The notes: generated by a model not told the origin, from the letters alone. A stretch of DNA of 6,134 bases from Bacteroidales bacterium (GCA_016283985.1 JAEENZ010000116.1:1-6134), one strand, 5' to 3'; counted from the first letter of the stretch, positions 1 through 6,123 are shown. Numbers and translations: made by a program.

Positions 1-596
1 CTGAACATGAGGTTGAACTGGCGCACGTCGGTCCAGTTCTTGGTTCCGGAGATGGGGCAGACTATGCCGCAGTCGAGGATTATCTGCTTATATTCGGCCA
101 GGTCGTTGGCGTTTTCGGCCTTAACGTAACGGTCGTGGACCTCGTCCCAGTGGGCCTTTTCGCGGAGGACGTTGGGGTTGGTCTCGCGGAACTTGGCCTC
201 GTCGAAGCTGTCTCCGAAGCGTTTGCGGCCCTTCTCGACCTCCTTGTTGATCTTCTCCTCGATCTTGGCGAGATAGTCCTCGATGAGGACGTCGGCGCGG
301 TAGCGCTTCTTGGAGTCGCGGTTGTCGATGAGGGGGTCGTTGAAGGCGGCCACGTGCCCGGATGCGACCCAGGTGCTGGGATGCATGAAGATGGCCGCAT
401 CTATGCCTACTATATTCTCGTTCAGGCGCACCATCGCCTGCCACCAGTAGTTCTTGATATTGTTCTTGAGCTCCACGCCCAGCTGGCCATAGTCATACAC
501 GGCCCCGAGGCCGTCGTAAATCTCGCTGGAAGGGAAGATGAAGCCGTATTCCTTGCAGTGGGCTACCAGAATCTTGAAAAGTTCGTCTTGTGTCAT
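1..596 (-). CDS. glyS: Glycine--tRNA ligase, alpha2 type (N-terminal 198 residues, cut by the left edge)
   Basis: Cytosolic class II aminoacyl-tRNA synthetase that attaches glycine to tRNA-Gly. Only the N-terminal 198 codons are present; the rest, including most of the catalytic core, lies beyond the left edge. The translation begins [10 protein letters not shown] and contains the family block [14 protein letters not shown] (residues 34-47), WVASGHV (76-82), [17 protein letters not shown] (86-102) and [19 protein letters not shown] (180-198), all typical of the single-chain homodimeric GlyRS rather than the alpha2beta2 GlyQ/GlyS enzyme. A charged insertion, roughly residues 100-150, rich in Lys and Glu, is normal for Bacteroidota versions. 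The ATG at 596 puts [10 protein letters not shown] at the expected N-terminus. It is last in the sufS-sufE-sufT-folK-glyS run, 27 bp after folK, with a likely promoter of its own. Codons strongly favour C or G at the third position, consistent with a highly expressed gene. Confidence 0.95.
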   Translation of the reverse strand, partial: MTQDELFKILVAHCKEYGFIFPSSEIYDGLGAVYDYGQLGVELKNNIKNYWWQAMVRLNENIVGIDAAIFMHPSTWVASGHVAAFNDPLIDNRDSKKRYRADVLIEDYLAKIEEKINKEVEKGRKRFGDSFDEAKFRETNPNVLREKAHWDEVHDRYVKAENANDLAEYKQIILDCGIVCPISGTKNWTDVRQFNLMF

Positions 597-618
597 TTCT
601 CTTGTATTTCTAATCTTA

Positions 619-649
619 CAAATTTAATCATTTTTCATTACCTGCTCAA
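619..649 (-). promoter_or_regulatory. Probable Bacteroidota-type promoter for glyS, inside the 3' end of folK
   Basis: On the minus strand a -7 box TAAATTTG (626 to 619) matches TAnnTTTG exactly, and TTG (649 to 647) lies 20 bp upstream, the spacing expected for the phylum's primary sigma factor. The first three bases of the -7 box are the TAA stop of folK. Transcription would start near 610-615, giving a leader of about 15-20 nt before the glyS ATG. The match is seen in sequence; activity is inferred. Confidence 0.45.
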
Positions 650-1049
650 GCAGCGGACGCACAAAAGGACGGGTTTCCACCTGAGGATGGGGAATAGTGA
701 GCTCCGGGGTGTCCATCTTCACTTTTCCGTACATCAGGATGTCGATGTCGATGATGCGGTTGTGGTAGATGCGGGTGCCGTCGGGGGCATACTGGGGCTG
801 GTCCGTGCGGCCCATGCGGCGTTCTATATCCTTGCAGATGGACAGGATGGATGCCGGACTCTTGCGGCTGCTGTAGCGGACTACGCAGTTCAGGAATGCC
901 GGCCCTTCGAAGCCGCAGGCCTCGGTCTCGATGAGATCCGAAAGGGCCTCATAGCGGCCCAGGATGCCGTTCAGGAAGCTCAGGGCCGACATTATATTGG
1001 CCTTGCGCGCGCCTATGTTGCTGCCGAGGGCGAGATAAAGCTTTGCCAT
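624..1049 (-). CDS. folK: 6-hydroxymethyl-7,8-dihydropterin pyrophosphokinase (HPPK)
   Basis: Transfers pyrophosphate from ATP to 6-hydroxymethyl-7,8-dihydropterin, the step before dihydropteroate synthase in folate synthesis; cytosolic. The 141-residue protein opens with YLALGSNIG (5-13), the family N-terminal signature, has FLN (52-54) in the pterin pocket, and carries RIIDIDILMYG (98-108), whose D101 and D103 correspond to the two magnesium-binding aspartates (E. coli D95 and D97). HPQVETRPFVRPLLE (121-135) is the conserved C-terminal HPxxxxRxFVxxPL motif. It is slightly shorter than the E. coli enzyme (about 159 residues) but has all the key motifs. Its ATG is 2 bp after the sufT stop, so it is almost certainly cotranscribed with the suf genes. 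No clear Shine-Dalgarno sequence precedes it. No other folate gene is visible. Confidence 0.95.
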   Translation of the reverse strand: MAKLYLALGSNIGARKANIMSALSFLNGILGRYEALSDLIETEACGFEGPAFLNCVVRYSSRKSPASILSICKDIERRMGRTDQPQYAPDGTRIYHNRIIDIDILMYGKVKMDTPELTIPHPQVETRPFVRPLLEQVMKND

Positions 1050-1051
1050 TG

Positions 1052-1414
1052 TTATTCTAATTCAGGATCCATTCCAAGGGCCACCCGGGCCTCGTCGGAG
1101 AGCATGCTCTGGTCCCAGACGGGCTCGAAGGTGAGCTCGATTTCACATTTCGTCACGCCCGGAGTCATCTCCACGCTGTGCTGCACGTCGGCCATCACCT
1201 CGTCCGCCATAGGGCAGTTGGGGGCGGTGAAGGTCATCTTTATGAAGACCTCGCGGGCCTTGCTGATGTTGAGTTCGTAGATGAGGCCTAGGTCGTAAAT
1301 GTTGACCGGGATTTCCGGGTCGTATACCTGTTTGAGCGCAAGGATTACCGCATCGTAAAGAGGCGCAAGAGCCTTTACGTCTTCAGGGGTGAGGATTTCG
1401 TTCTGGTCAGACAT
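1052..1414 (-). CDS. sufT: SufT-like Fe-S cluster maturation protein (DUF59/MIP18 family)
   Basis: A small cytosolic protein of the DUF59/MIP18 family, members of which help mature or deliver iron-sulfur clusters; the precise role of bacterial SufT is not settled. In the 120 residues, YDPEIPVNIYDLGLIYEL (31-48) is the family's DPE-(I/V)-P-V-N-IYDLGLIY block, TFTAPNCPMADEV (61-73) contains the conserved Cys67 implicated in cluster binding, and FEPVWDQSMLSDEARVALG (96-114) is the C-terminal signature shared with PaaD-like proteins. It overlaps the end of sufE by 8 bp and ends 2 bp before folK, so it is in the operon. A GGGAGG about 11 nt before its ATG, within sufE, is one of the few Shine-Dalgarno-like sequences in the window. 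The link to sufS and sufE supports the Fe-S role over a phenylacetate-degradation role. Confidence 0.9.
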   Translation of the reverse strand: MSDQNEILTPEDVKALAPLYDAVILALKQVYDPEIPVNIYDLGLIYELNISKAREVFIKMTFTAPNCPMADEVMADVQHSVEMTPGVTKCEIELTFEPVWDQSMLSDEARVALGMDPELE

Positions 1415-1820
1415 TCTTTTCCGCCTCCCTGCGGATGGTTTCTATCATGGAATTCAGGCCGTTAGCCCTGGTAGGAGAGAGGTTGGCGCGGAGACCTATC
1501 TGCTCCACGAATGCGAAGTCGTCCGCTGCTATCTCGGCGGCCGTGCGGCCGTTATAGACCTGGATCAGCAGGGAGATGATTCCCTTGGTGATGATGGCAT
1601 CGCTGTCCGCGCGGAAGAAGAGGCGGCCGCCATCCACTTTCGTGTCGAGCCAAACCCTTGACTGACAACCTTTTATAAGCCGGTCGTCGGTTTTAAGTTC
1701 CACGGGGAACACTTCCAGGTTCTTGCCCAGTTCTATGAGATATTCGTATTTGTCCAGCCACTCGTCGAACATGGAAAACTCTTCGACTACAGCGGCTTTT
1801 GCTTCTTCCAAAGTGTTCAT
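1407..1820 (-). CDS. sufE: SufE sulfur acceptor / cysteine desulfurase activator
   Basis: Takes persulfide sulfur from SufS and passes it to the Fe-S scaffold, stimulating desulfurase activity. The 137-residue length matches the family. The active-site cysteine is C52 in LIKGCQSRVWL (48-58), equivalent to E. coli SufE C51, and ANLSPTRANGLNSM (112-125) is the conserved C-terminal SPxRxNGL element. Its ATG overlaps the sufS TGA as ATGA (1817-1820), implying translational coupling and roughly matched output of the desulfurase pair. Its own 3' end overlaps the sufT start by 8 bp. No other cysteine-desulfurase partner gene is visible, so this is the obvious partner of the adjacent SufS. Confidence 0.95.
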   Translation of the reverse strand: MNTLEEAKAAVVEEFSMFDEWLDKYEYLIELGKNLEVFPVELKTDDRLIKGCQSRVWLDTKVDGGRLFFRADSDAIITKGIISLLIQVYNGRTAAEIAADDFAFVEQIGLRANLSPTRANGLNSMIETIRREAEKNV

Positions 1821-3043
1821 TTCAGCATCTTTATGGCCTTGTTCAGGCTCTCTATAAAGTATTCGGCTTCAGCCATCGTGTTGTAGGGGGCGAAGGATGC
1901 GCGCAGCATCCCTGTAACGCCGAAACGGTCCATGAGGGGTTCGGCGCACATCTGCCCGGAGCGGACGGCGATTCCCATCTTGTCCAGGATCAGTGCCAGG
2001 TCCTCGTGGTGAGTTCCGGCGACGGAAAAGGAAAAGAGTGGTATTTTCTTTGCCGGATCTTCGGGATTTCCGTATAAAGTGATGTCCGGATTCGAAGTCA
2101 GGGCCTCGGTCATAAAGGCCTTCACGCTTTCCTGATTTTGCGTTATCTCCCTACTTCTCAACAAGTTACACATCTCGATGGCGGGAACTAGGGTGGGTGT
2201 TCCGGATATGTTCTGCGTGCCGGCCTCGAACCTGCGGGGGACGGGGGCGTAAGTGGTCTTTTCCCAACTGACGGACTCGATCATCTCGCCTCCACCCATA
2301 TACGGAGGAAGATTTTCCAGCAGGGCCTTCTTTCCAAAGAGCACGCCGGTGCCGGGTGCGGCATACATCTTATGTCCGGAGAAGGCATAGAAATCGCATC
2401 CGGTTTCCCTTAAATTTACGGTCTCGTGAACTATTCCCTGGGCTCCATCCACCAGTACAAGCGTTCCGTTGGCGTGGCAGATGTCCACTATTTCGCGGAT
2501 GGGATTGATAATGCCGAGGACGTTGGATATCTGGGCGATGCAGCAGAGTTTTGTGCGCTCTGTCAGCAGTTCCGACAGTATTTCAACCCGGATCTCACCT
2601 CTGGGATTTACGTGTATCGTTTTGATTTTCAACCCTTTACGCGCAGAAACAAGCTGCCAGGGTACGATATTCGAGTGGTGCTCACTCTCCGCTATAAGGA
2701 TTTCGTCTCCTGAAGAGAAGAATCCGGCATGCTCGAGGCATGATGCGAGCAGGTTGATGGACTGGGTGGTGCCGGAAGTGAAAACTATTTCATCGGGGGA
2801 TTCGGCTCCGACAAAACCGGCCACCGCGGCCCTCGCCGCCTCGAACCTGTCGGTTGCGTCGATGGCCGTTTTATGTACGGCCCGGTGGAGGTTGGCATTG
2901 TGTCTCAAGCTCATCTCTTCCCATTCTTCTACGACAGAGAGCGGACGGAGGGAGGTGGCCGCGTTATCCAAATAGACAAGTGGCTTGCCATATACCTTCT
3001 CCCTGAGTTGAGGGAACAGTGCACGCATTTTTTCTATATTCAT
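1817..3043 (-). CDS. sufS: Cysteine desulfurase, SufS type
   Basis: PLP enzyme that converts cysteine to alanine and holds the released sulfur as a persulfide for Fe-S cluster assembly. The 408-residue protein has the full fold-type I set: YLDNAATSLRP (24-34), TSGTTQSIN (89-97), SEHHSN (120-125) with H123 stacking over PLP, VDGAQ (198-202) with D199, the Schiff-base lysine K225 in FSGHK, the persulfide cysteine C366 in RSGQMCAEP, and R381 in RASFAPYNT, which binds the substrate carboxylate. I chose the ATG at 3043 because MNIEKMRALFPQLREKV is the normal SufS N-terminus; the open frame runs on to 3337, but that part is antisense to ruvA and resembles nothing. The RSGQMCAEP context differs from the commoner RTGHHCAxP. 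It is the first gene of the leftward operon. No sufB, sufC or sufD is adjacent, so the scaffold genes must lie elsewhere. Confidence 0.95.
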   Translation of the reverse strand: MNIEKMRALFPQLREKVYGKPLVYLDNAATSLRPLSVVEEWEEMSLRHNANLHRAVHKTAIDATDRFEAARAAVAGFVGAESPDEIVFTSGTTQSINLLASCLEHAGFFSSGDEILIAESEHHSNIVPWQLVSARKGLKIKTIHVNPRGEIRVEILSELLTERTKLCCIAQISNVLGIINPIREIVDICHANGTLVLVDGAQGIVHETVNLRETGCDFYAFSGHKMYAAPGTGVLFGKKALLENLPPYMGGGEMIESVSWEKTTYAPVPRRFEAGTQNISGTPTLVPAIEMCNLLRSREITQNQESVKAFMTEALTSNPDITLYGNPEDPAKKIPLFSFSVAGTHHEDLALILDKMGIAVRSGQMCAEPLMDRFGVTGMLRASFAPYNTMAEAEYFIESLNKAIKMLK

Positions 3044-3064
3044 TTCTCTAGCGGAACAGGAGAA

Positions 3065-3072
3065 CAAATGTA
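3065..3072 (-). promoter_or_regulatory. Likely -7 box of the sufS operon promoter
   Basis: The minus strand reads TACATTTG from 3072 to 3065, an exact TAnnTTTG match, 21 bp before the sufS ATG. The expected TTG box about 20 bp further upstream is not visible, so the promoter may be weak, activator-dependent or misassigned. Because ruvA is divergent, the operon must start somewhere in this gap or inside ruvA. Confidence 0.45.
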
Positions 3073-3084
3073 ACAATTTTTGCC

Positions 3085-3092
3085 TACATTTG
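3085..3092 (+). promoter_or_regulatory. Likely -7 box of the ruvA promoter
   Basis: TACATTTG matches TAnnTTTG exactly and lies 23 bp before the ruvA ATG, a normal distance for a short leader. No TTG box is visible 19-21 bp upstream (that stretch reads AGAAC). It shares the short gap with the divergent sufS promoter. Confidence 0.45.
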
Positions 3093-3115
3093 CGATAGAT
3101 AGCAAGCAAGAAATT

Positions 3116-3709
3116 ATGACAGATTACATTTCTGGAAAAGTAGAGGAACTGGGGCCCACCCAGGTTGTTATAGACAACAATGGAATAGGCTACCGAATGG
3201 AGATCTCGCTGCAGACATATGCGATGCTGGAAGGGAAAAGCCAGGCGAAGGTATTTGTTCAATCCGTAGTGAACACCAGGGACGGCGGATCGGTGGAATA
3301 TGGCTTTGCAAACAAAGACGAAAGAGCTCTGTTTCAACTGATTACGAGCGTTTCTGGGATGGGTGCAGCTTCTGCGCGAATGGTTCTTTCCTCATTCTCT
3401 GCGGAAGAGTTCCGCCAGGCGGTGTTGGCAGAAAATGTCAACCTGATCAAGTCGGTCAAAGGCCTCGGACTCAAGACGGCGCAACGGCTGATTCTTGAAT
3501 TGAAAGACAAGATTGCAGACGGTGGCGGAAGCGACTCTGGGGCGCTGTTTACCGTAGCCAACAACGAGGTCGTAGATGAAGCCTCGTCTGCGCTGATTAT
3601 GCTCGGGTTCAACAAAGCGAATGTGCAGAAAGCTATTCAGCAAATACTCAAACAGCAGCCGAACGCCAAGGTCGAGGAGATAATAAAGACGGCCCTAAAA
3701 ATGCTCTAA
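3116..3709 (+). CDS. ruvA: Holliday junction branch migration complex subunit RuvA
   Basis: RuvA forms tetramers that grip Holliday junctions and load the RuvB helicase, driving branch migration in recombinational repair. The 197 residues show the three expected domains: an N-terminal OB-fold (about 1-63, with [14 protein letters not shown] at 17-30), a middle domain with two helix-hairpin-helix motifs, [12 protein letters not shown] (78-89) and [20 protein letters not shown] (113-132), then a Gly/Ser linker (about 135-148) and a C-terminal RuvB-contacting domain (about 152-197). I start it at the ATG at 3116, giving [12 protein letters not shown]; an in-frame TTG at 3080 would add 12 unrelated residues and lie upstream of the likely -7 box. 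The acidic-pin region reads NTRDGG (53-58), where E. coli has E55-D56, so one usual acid is Arg. It stands alone on the plus strand; ruvB and ruvC are not present. Its stop overlaps the end of mnmG. Confidence 0.95.
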   Translation: MTDYISGKVEELGPTQVVIDNNGIGYRMEISLQTYAMLEGKSQAKVFVQSVVNTRDGGSVEYGFANKDERALFQLITSVSGMGAASARMVLSSFSAEEFRQAVLAENVNLIKSVKGLGLKTAQRLILELKDKIADGGGSDSGALFTVANNEVVDEASSALIMLGFNKANVQKAIQQILKQQPNAKVEEIIKTALKML

Positions 3710-5571
3710 CGGCCAAAATAAACCAGCAAAACGGAAATATCGGCTGGAGAAACACCGGAAATACGGGAAGCCTGCGCTATAGTCTTGGGATTATAGCGCT
3801 TTAATTTTTGTCTACATTCAATAGTTAATCCGGACACTCTGTCGAAGTCGAATCCGTCGGGAATGGTCAGATCTTCAAGCTTGTGGAGTTTATCGGCCAT
3901 ACGTTTTTCACGATCAATATAGCCCCGATACTTCAAAGTAATCTCGACGGATTCTATTACTTTTTTGTCGTAGGACTGCGTTCCACGTGGAACAATCTTA
4001 AGCAATTCTTCAAGATTAACTTCCGGACGAAGAGCTACTTCAGAGATCTTTTTAGAGTCCCCGAGGGGAGAGGAACCCACCGATTCCAAGTAAGAATTAG
4101 CCTGTTTGGCGGTCACATTCACGCTGTCACAGAAGTCGGTTAATGCAGAAACCTGCTCATACTTTTGCATAGTCAAAGCATAGCGTTCTTCGCTCGCAAG
4201 GCCGATAGAATGAGACTGTTCGGTAAGCCGTTCGTCAGCATTGTCCTGACGCAAAAGTACGCGATATTCCGCCCTGGAAGTAAACATCCTGTAAGGCTCG
4301 TCAACGCCTTTTGTAACCAGGTCATCAATCAGAACTCCAATATAGGAACTATCCCTTCCAAGGATAAAAGGATCCTTCTCTTTTATCTTCAGATGGGCGT
4401 TGATTCCTGCCAGAACACCCTGTGCAGCAGCCTCTTCATAACCCGTCGTACCATTCACCTGACCGGCCAGGAAGAGATTTTCAACCAGTTTCGATTCAAG
4501 AGTTCCATGGAGCTGTGAAGGGTCGAAATAATCATATTCCACAGCATAGGCAGGACGGAGAATCCGAGCATTCTCCATACCCTTTATCGCTTGCAGTGCG
4601 CGAACCTGAACATCCAGAGGAAGAGAAGAAGAAAAACCTTGAAGATAATATTCATTTGTCCATCGACCCTCGGGCTCGAGGAACAGCTGGTGGGCATCAT
4701 TCTCAGGAAAAACACGGAGTTTGTCTTCGATGCTGGGGCAATACCTGGGTCCTTTCCCATGAATGATTCCGGTAAATAAAGGCGAATCCTCAAAACCGGA
4801 ACGAAGGGCATCATGAACTTTCTCGTTGGTGTGGAGAATAAAACAGCTCATCTGATTCCCGTCTTTCTGAATGGAAGAAGGAACAGGAAGAAAACTGAAA
4901 CGGTCGGGATCCTCATCGCCAAGCTGAACAGGAAGGGCGGATATATCAATAGAAGAAATGTCGATTCTCGGAGGAGTTCCCGTCTTCATCCTTCCGGTGA
5001 CAAGCCCGCGTTCGACGAGTTGTTCTGTCAAACCAAGCGAGGGTTTCTCTCCGATGCGGCCTCCGCTGAAAACAGTACGCCCGATGAAAATTTTCCCTCC
5101 AAGGAAGGTTCCGGCAGTCAAAATAACCGCTTGAGACTTAAAAATCGCCCCCGTATTTGTCTTTACTCCGCAGATTTTTGAATTCTCAAAGAGAAAAGAA
5201 ACGGCTGAATCCTCGTAAATATCTAATTTACAATTACTTTCGAGGATTTTACGCCAAGTGAGCGAAAATTGGATTTTATCACACTGAGCGCGGGGGCTCC
5301 ACATGGCCGGACCCTTACTTTTGTTAAGCATACGGAACTGAAGGGTGGTGGCGTCGGTAATCAGTCCGGTATACCCGCCAAGCGCGTCTATCTCTTTGAC
5401 TATCTGACCTTTAGCTATGCCTCCTATTGCCGGATTGCAGCTCATTTTTGCAAATCCGGTCATATCCATCGTGATCAAAACGACGGAACTGCCCAGGTTT
5501 GCAGCAGCCATCGCAGCCTCGCATCCGGCATGGCCGCCTCCCACAACTATAATATCGTACTTGAACTCCAT
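3706..5571 (-). CDS. mnmG: tRNA uridine-5-carboxymethylaminomethyl(34) synthesis enzyme MnmG (GidA)
   Basis: FAD enzyme that, with the GTPase MnmE, modifies U34 in the anticodon of several tRNAs and so affects decoding fidelity; cytosolic. The 621 residues match the family length. Visible motifs are the FAD-binding [12 protein letters not shown] (9-20), [13 protein letters not shown] (43-55) with Cys45, [10 protein letters not shown] (87-96), [11 protein letters not shown] (274-284) with Cys278 equivalent to E. coli C277, the GidA signature around 298-318 ([15 protein letters not shown] onward), [16 protein letters not shown] (370-385), and the C-terminal MnmE/tRNA-contacting [16 protein letters not shown] (601-616). 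I chose the ATG at 5571 because it overlaps the ybeY stop as TAATG and leaves [13 protein letters not shown] at the N-terminus; the in-frame ATG at 5589 would add MRNCQV inside ybeY. Residues 526-533 (IVPRGTQS) are encoded by the parS-like palindrome. The stop overlaps ruvA's by 4 bp in all. Confidence 0.96.
   Translation of the reverse strand: MEFKYDIIVVGGGHAGCEAAMAAANLGSSVVLITMDMTGFAKMSCNPAIGGIAKGQIVKEIDALGGYTGLITDATTLQFRMLNKSKGPAMWSPRAQCDKIQFSLTWRKILESNCKLDIYEDSAVSFLFENSKICGVKTNTGAIFKSQAVILTAGTFLGGKIFIGRTVFSGGRIGEKPSLGLTEQLVERGLVTGRMKTGTPPRIDISSIDISALPVQLGDEDPDRFSFLPVPSSIQKDGNQMSCFILHTNEKVHDALRSGFEDSPLFTGIIHGKGPRYCPSIEDKLRVFPENDAHQLFLEPEGRWTNEYYLQGFSSSLPLDVQVRALQAIKGMENARILRPAYAVEYDYFDPSQLHGTLESKLVENLFLAGQVNGTTGYEEAAAQGVLAGINAHLKIKEKDPFILGRDSSYIGVLIDDLVTKGVDEPYRMFTSRAEYRVLLRQDNADERLTEQSHSIGLASEERYALTMQKYEQVSALTDFCDSVNVTAKQANSYLESVGSSPLGDSKKISEVALRPEVNLEELLKIVPRGTQSYDKKVIESVEITLKYRGYIDREKRMADKLHKLEDLTIPDGFDFDRVSGLTIECRQKLKRYNPKTIAQASRISGVSPADISVLLVYFGR
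3979..3994. other. Candidate parS (ParB-binding centromere) site within mnmG
   Basis: The minus strand reads TGTTCCACGTGGAACG. Its core GTTCCACGTGGAAC (3980-3993) is a perfect 14-bp palindrome, and the 16-mer matches the widely conserved chromosomal parS consensus TGTTNCACGTGNAACA at every fixed position except the last base. ParB recognises such sites, clamps onto flanking DNA and, with ParA, segregates newly replicated origins; parS sites cluster near oriC and are often inside genes. No parA or parB is in the window, so the function is inferred from the sequence match alone. Confidence 0.7.
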
Positions 5572-6005
5572 TACCTGGCAATTCCGCAAACCGTCGGACG
5601 AAGGGAGAGATAGTAATCTTCCTTCGATCTCATCATCTTTTGTTCAGAGTCGGAGTGGTCGTCATATCCGATAAGGTGGAGAAGACCGTGAACTATAACC
5701 CTGTTCAGCTCGTCCGGAAACTCCGTCCCGTAAAAGTCCGCATTGTCACGGACGGAATCGATGCTTATGAACAGGTCGCCCGAAAGAGTGCTTCCTTCGC
5801 AATAATCAAAGGTGATGATGTCGGTAAAATAGTCGTGCTGGAGATACTTCATGTTTACATCAAGGATGTAATTGTCCGAACAGAAAATTATGTTAATATT
5901 TCCAAGTCTTCGGACCTCACTCTCCGCAACAAACTTCAACCACTTGTTATTAAGCGATTTACCTTTGAATTCAAAATTGATGTCTTCTGAAAAATACCTG
6001 ATCAT
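5571..6005 (-). CDS. ybeY: Endoribonuclease / rRNA maturation factor YbeY
   Basis: Metal-dependent protein required for 16S rRNA 3'-end maturation and ribosome quality control. In the 144-residue product, [30 protein letters not shown] (39-68) is the family core, including the LxHDYxTDIITF block, and SGDLFISID (75-83) follows. The metal site is [12 protein letters not shown] (106-117): H106 and H110 are the first two ligands; the third-ligand position holds D116, with a His one residue later. From memory, Asp at this place is usual in Bacteroidota YbeY, where E. coli has His. The ATG at 6005 gives [11 protein letters not shown]; an upstream in-frame ATG at 6071 would precede the promoter and is rejected. 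A strong promoter lies 21-55 bp upstream, and its stop overlaps the mnmG start, so the two are probably cotranscribed and coupled. A short tail, PTVCGIAR, extends past the usual C-terminus. Confidence 0.94.
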   Translation of the reverse strand: MIRYFSEDINFEFKGKSLNNKWLKFVAESEVRRLGNINIIFCSDNYILDVNMKYLQHDYFTDIITFDYCEGSTLSGDLFISIDSVRDNADFYGTEFPDELNRVIVHGLLHLIGYDDHSDSEQKMMRSKEDYYLSLRPTVCGIAR

Positions 6006-6025
6006 AATGGCATGCTTTTCGCTTG

Positions 6026-6060
6026 CAAAGTTAAAAGCAAGAGGAGAGAAATGCAAAAAA
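6026..6060 (-). promoter_or_regulatory. Bacteroidota-type promoter of the ybeY-mnmG operon
   Basis: On the minus strand the -33 box is TTTTTTG (6060 to 6054, so TTTG at 6057-6054) and the -7 box is TAACTTTG (6033 to 6026), 20 bp apart. Both match the phylum consensus TTTG-N(19-21)-TAnnTTTG. Transcription would begin near 6017-6021, leaving a very short leader before the ybeY ATG at 6005. Confidence 0.7.
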
Positions 6061-6091
6061 TTGGAAATCAAATTTTTTATTTCTACCTTTG
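6061..6091 (+). promoter_or_regulatory. Bacteroidota-type promoter firing rightward
   Basis: TTG at 6061-6063 is followed, 20 bp later, by TACCTTTG at 6084-6091, an exact TAnnTTTG match. Its -33 box directly abuts that of the leftward ybeY promoter. It would drive the gene that begins at the right edge with a leader of roughly 25 nt. Confidence 0.6.
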
Positions 6092-6123
6092 AAAGTTAAA
6101 CAAACTTAATTGAGTTCGGTAAC

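Larger units (their letters stand above)
3065..3092. repeat. Inverted repeat in the sufS/ruvA gap (8-bp arms, 12-bp spacer)
   Basis: CAAATGTA at 3065-3072 and TACATTTG at 3085-3092 are perfect reverse complements separated by 12 bp. Each arm is also a consensus -7 box, one per strand and pointing away from each other. It could be an operator as well as two promoter elements, but coincidence of two similar boxes is possible. Confidence 0.6.

Noticed and set aside
351..356. Second CACGTG core, within glyS
   Set aside because: The flanks (GGCGGC before, CCCGG after) do not match the parS arms; a bare hexamer is expected by chance in GC-rich DNA.
135..1280. A 381-codon open frame on the plus strand spanning glyS, folK and the start of sufT
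   Set aside because: It is antisense to three clearly recognisable genes and arises from their GC-rich third positions; its translation resembles no family I know.
2964..2972. TTATCCAAA, one mismatch from a DnaA box, inside sufS
   Set aside because: It is a single isolated near-match in a coding region with no AT-rich unwinding element or further boxes, so it is no evidence for an origin.
3080..3115. Earlier TTG start for ruvA
   Set aside because: It lies upstream of the likely -7 box, so it would not be on the transcript, and adds residues not found in RuvA.
3044..3337. N-terminal extension of the sufS frame by 98 residues
   Set aside because: It is antisense to ruvA, passes through the divergent promoter gap, and the canonical SufS N-terminus begins exactly at the ATG at 3043.
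4813..5181. 122-codon plus-strand open frame opposite mnmG, and similar ones around 4165-4766 and 5269-5674
   Set aside because: All are antisense shadows of mnmG or ybeY with low-complexity, basic translations and no promoter of their own.
6006..6071. Earlier ATG start for ybeY at 6071
   Set aside because: It precedes the well-formed promoter at 6026-6060, and the added 22 residues do not resemble YbeY.
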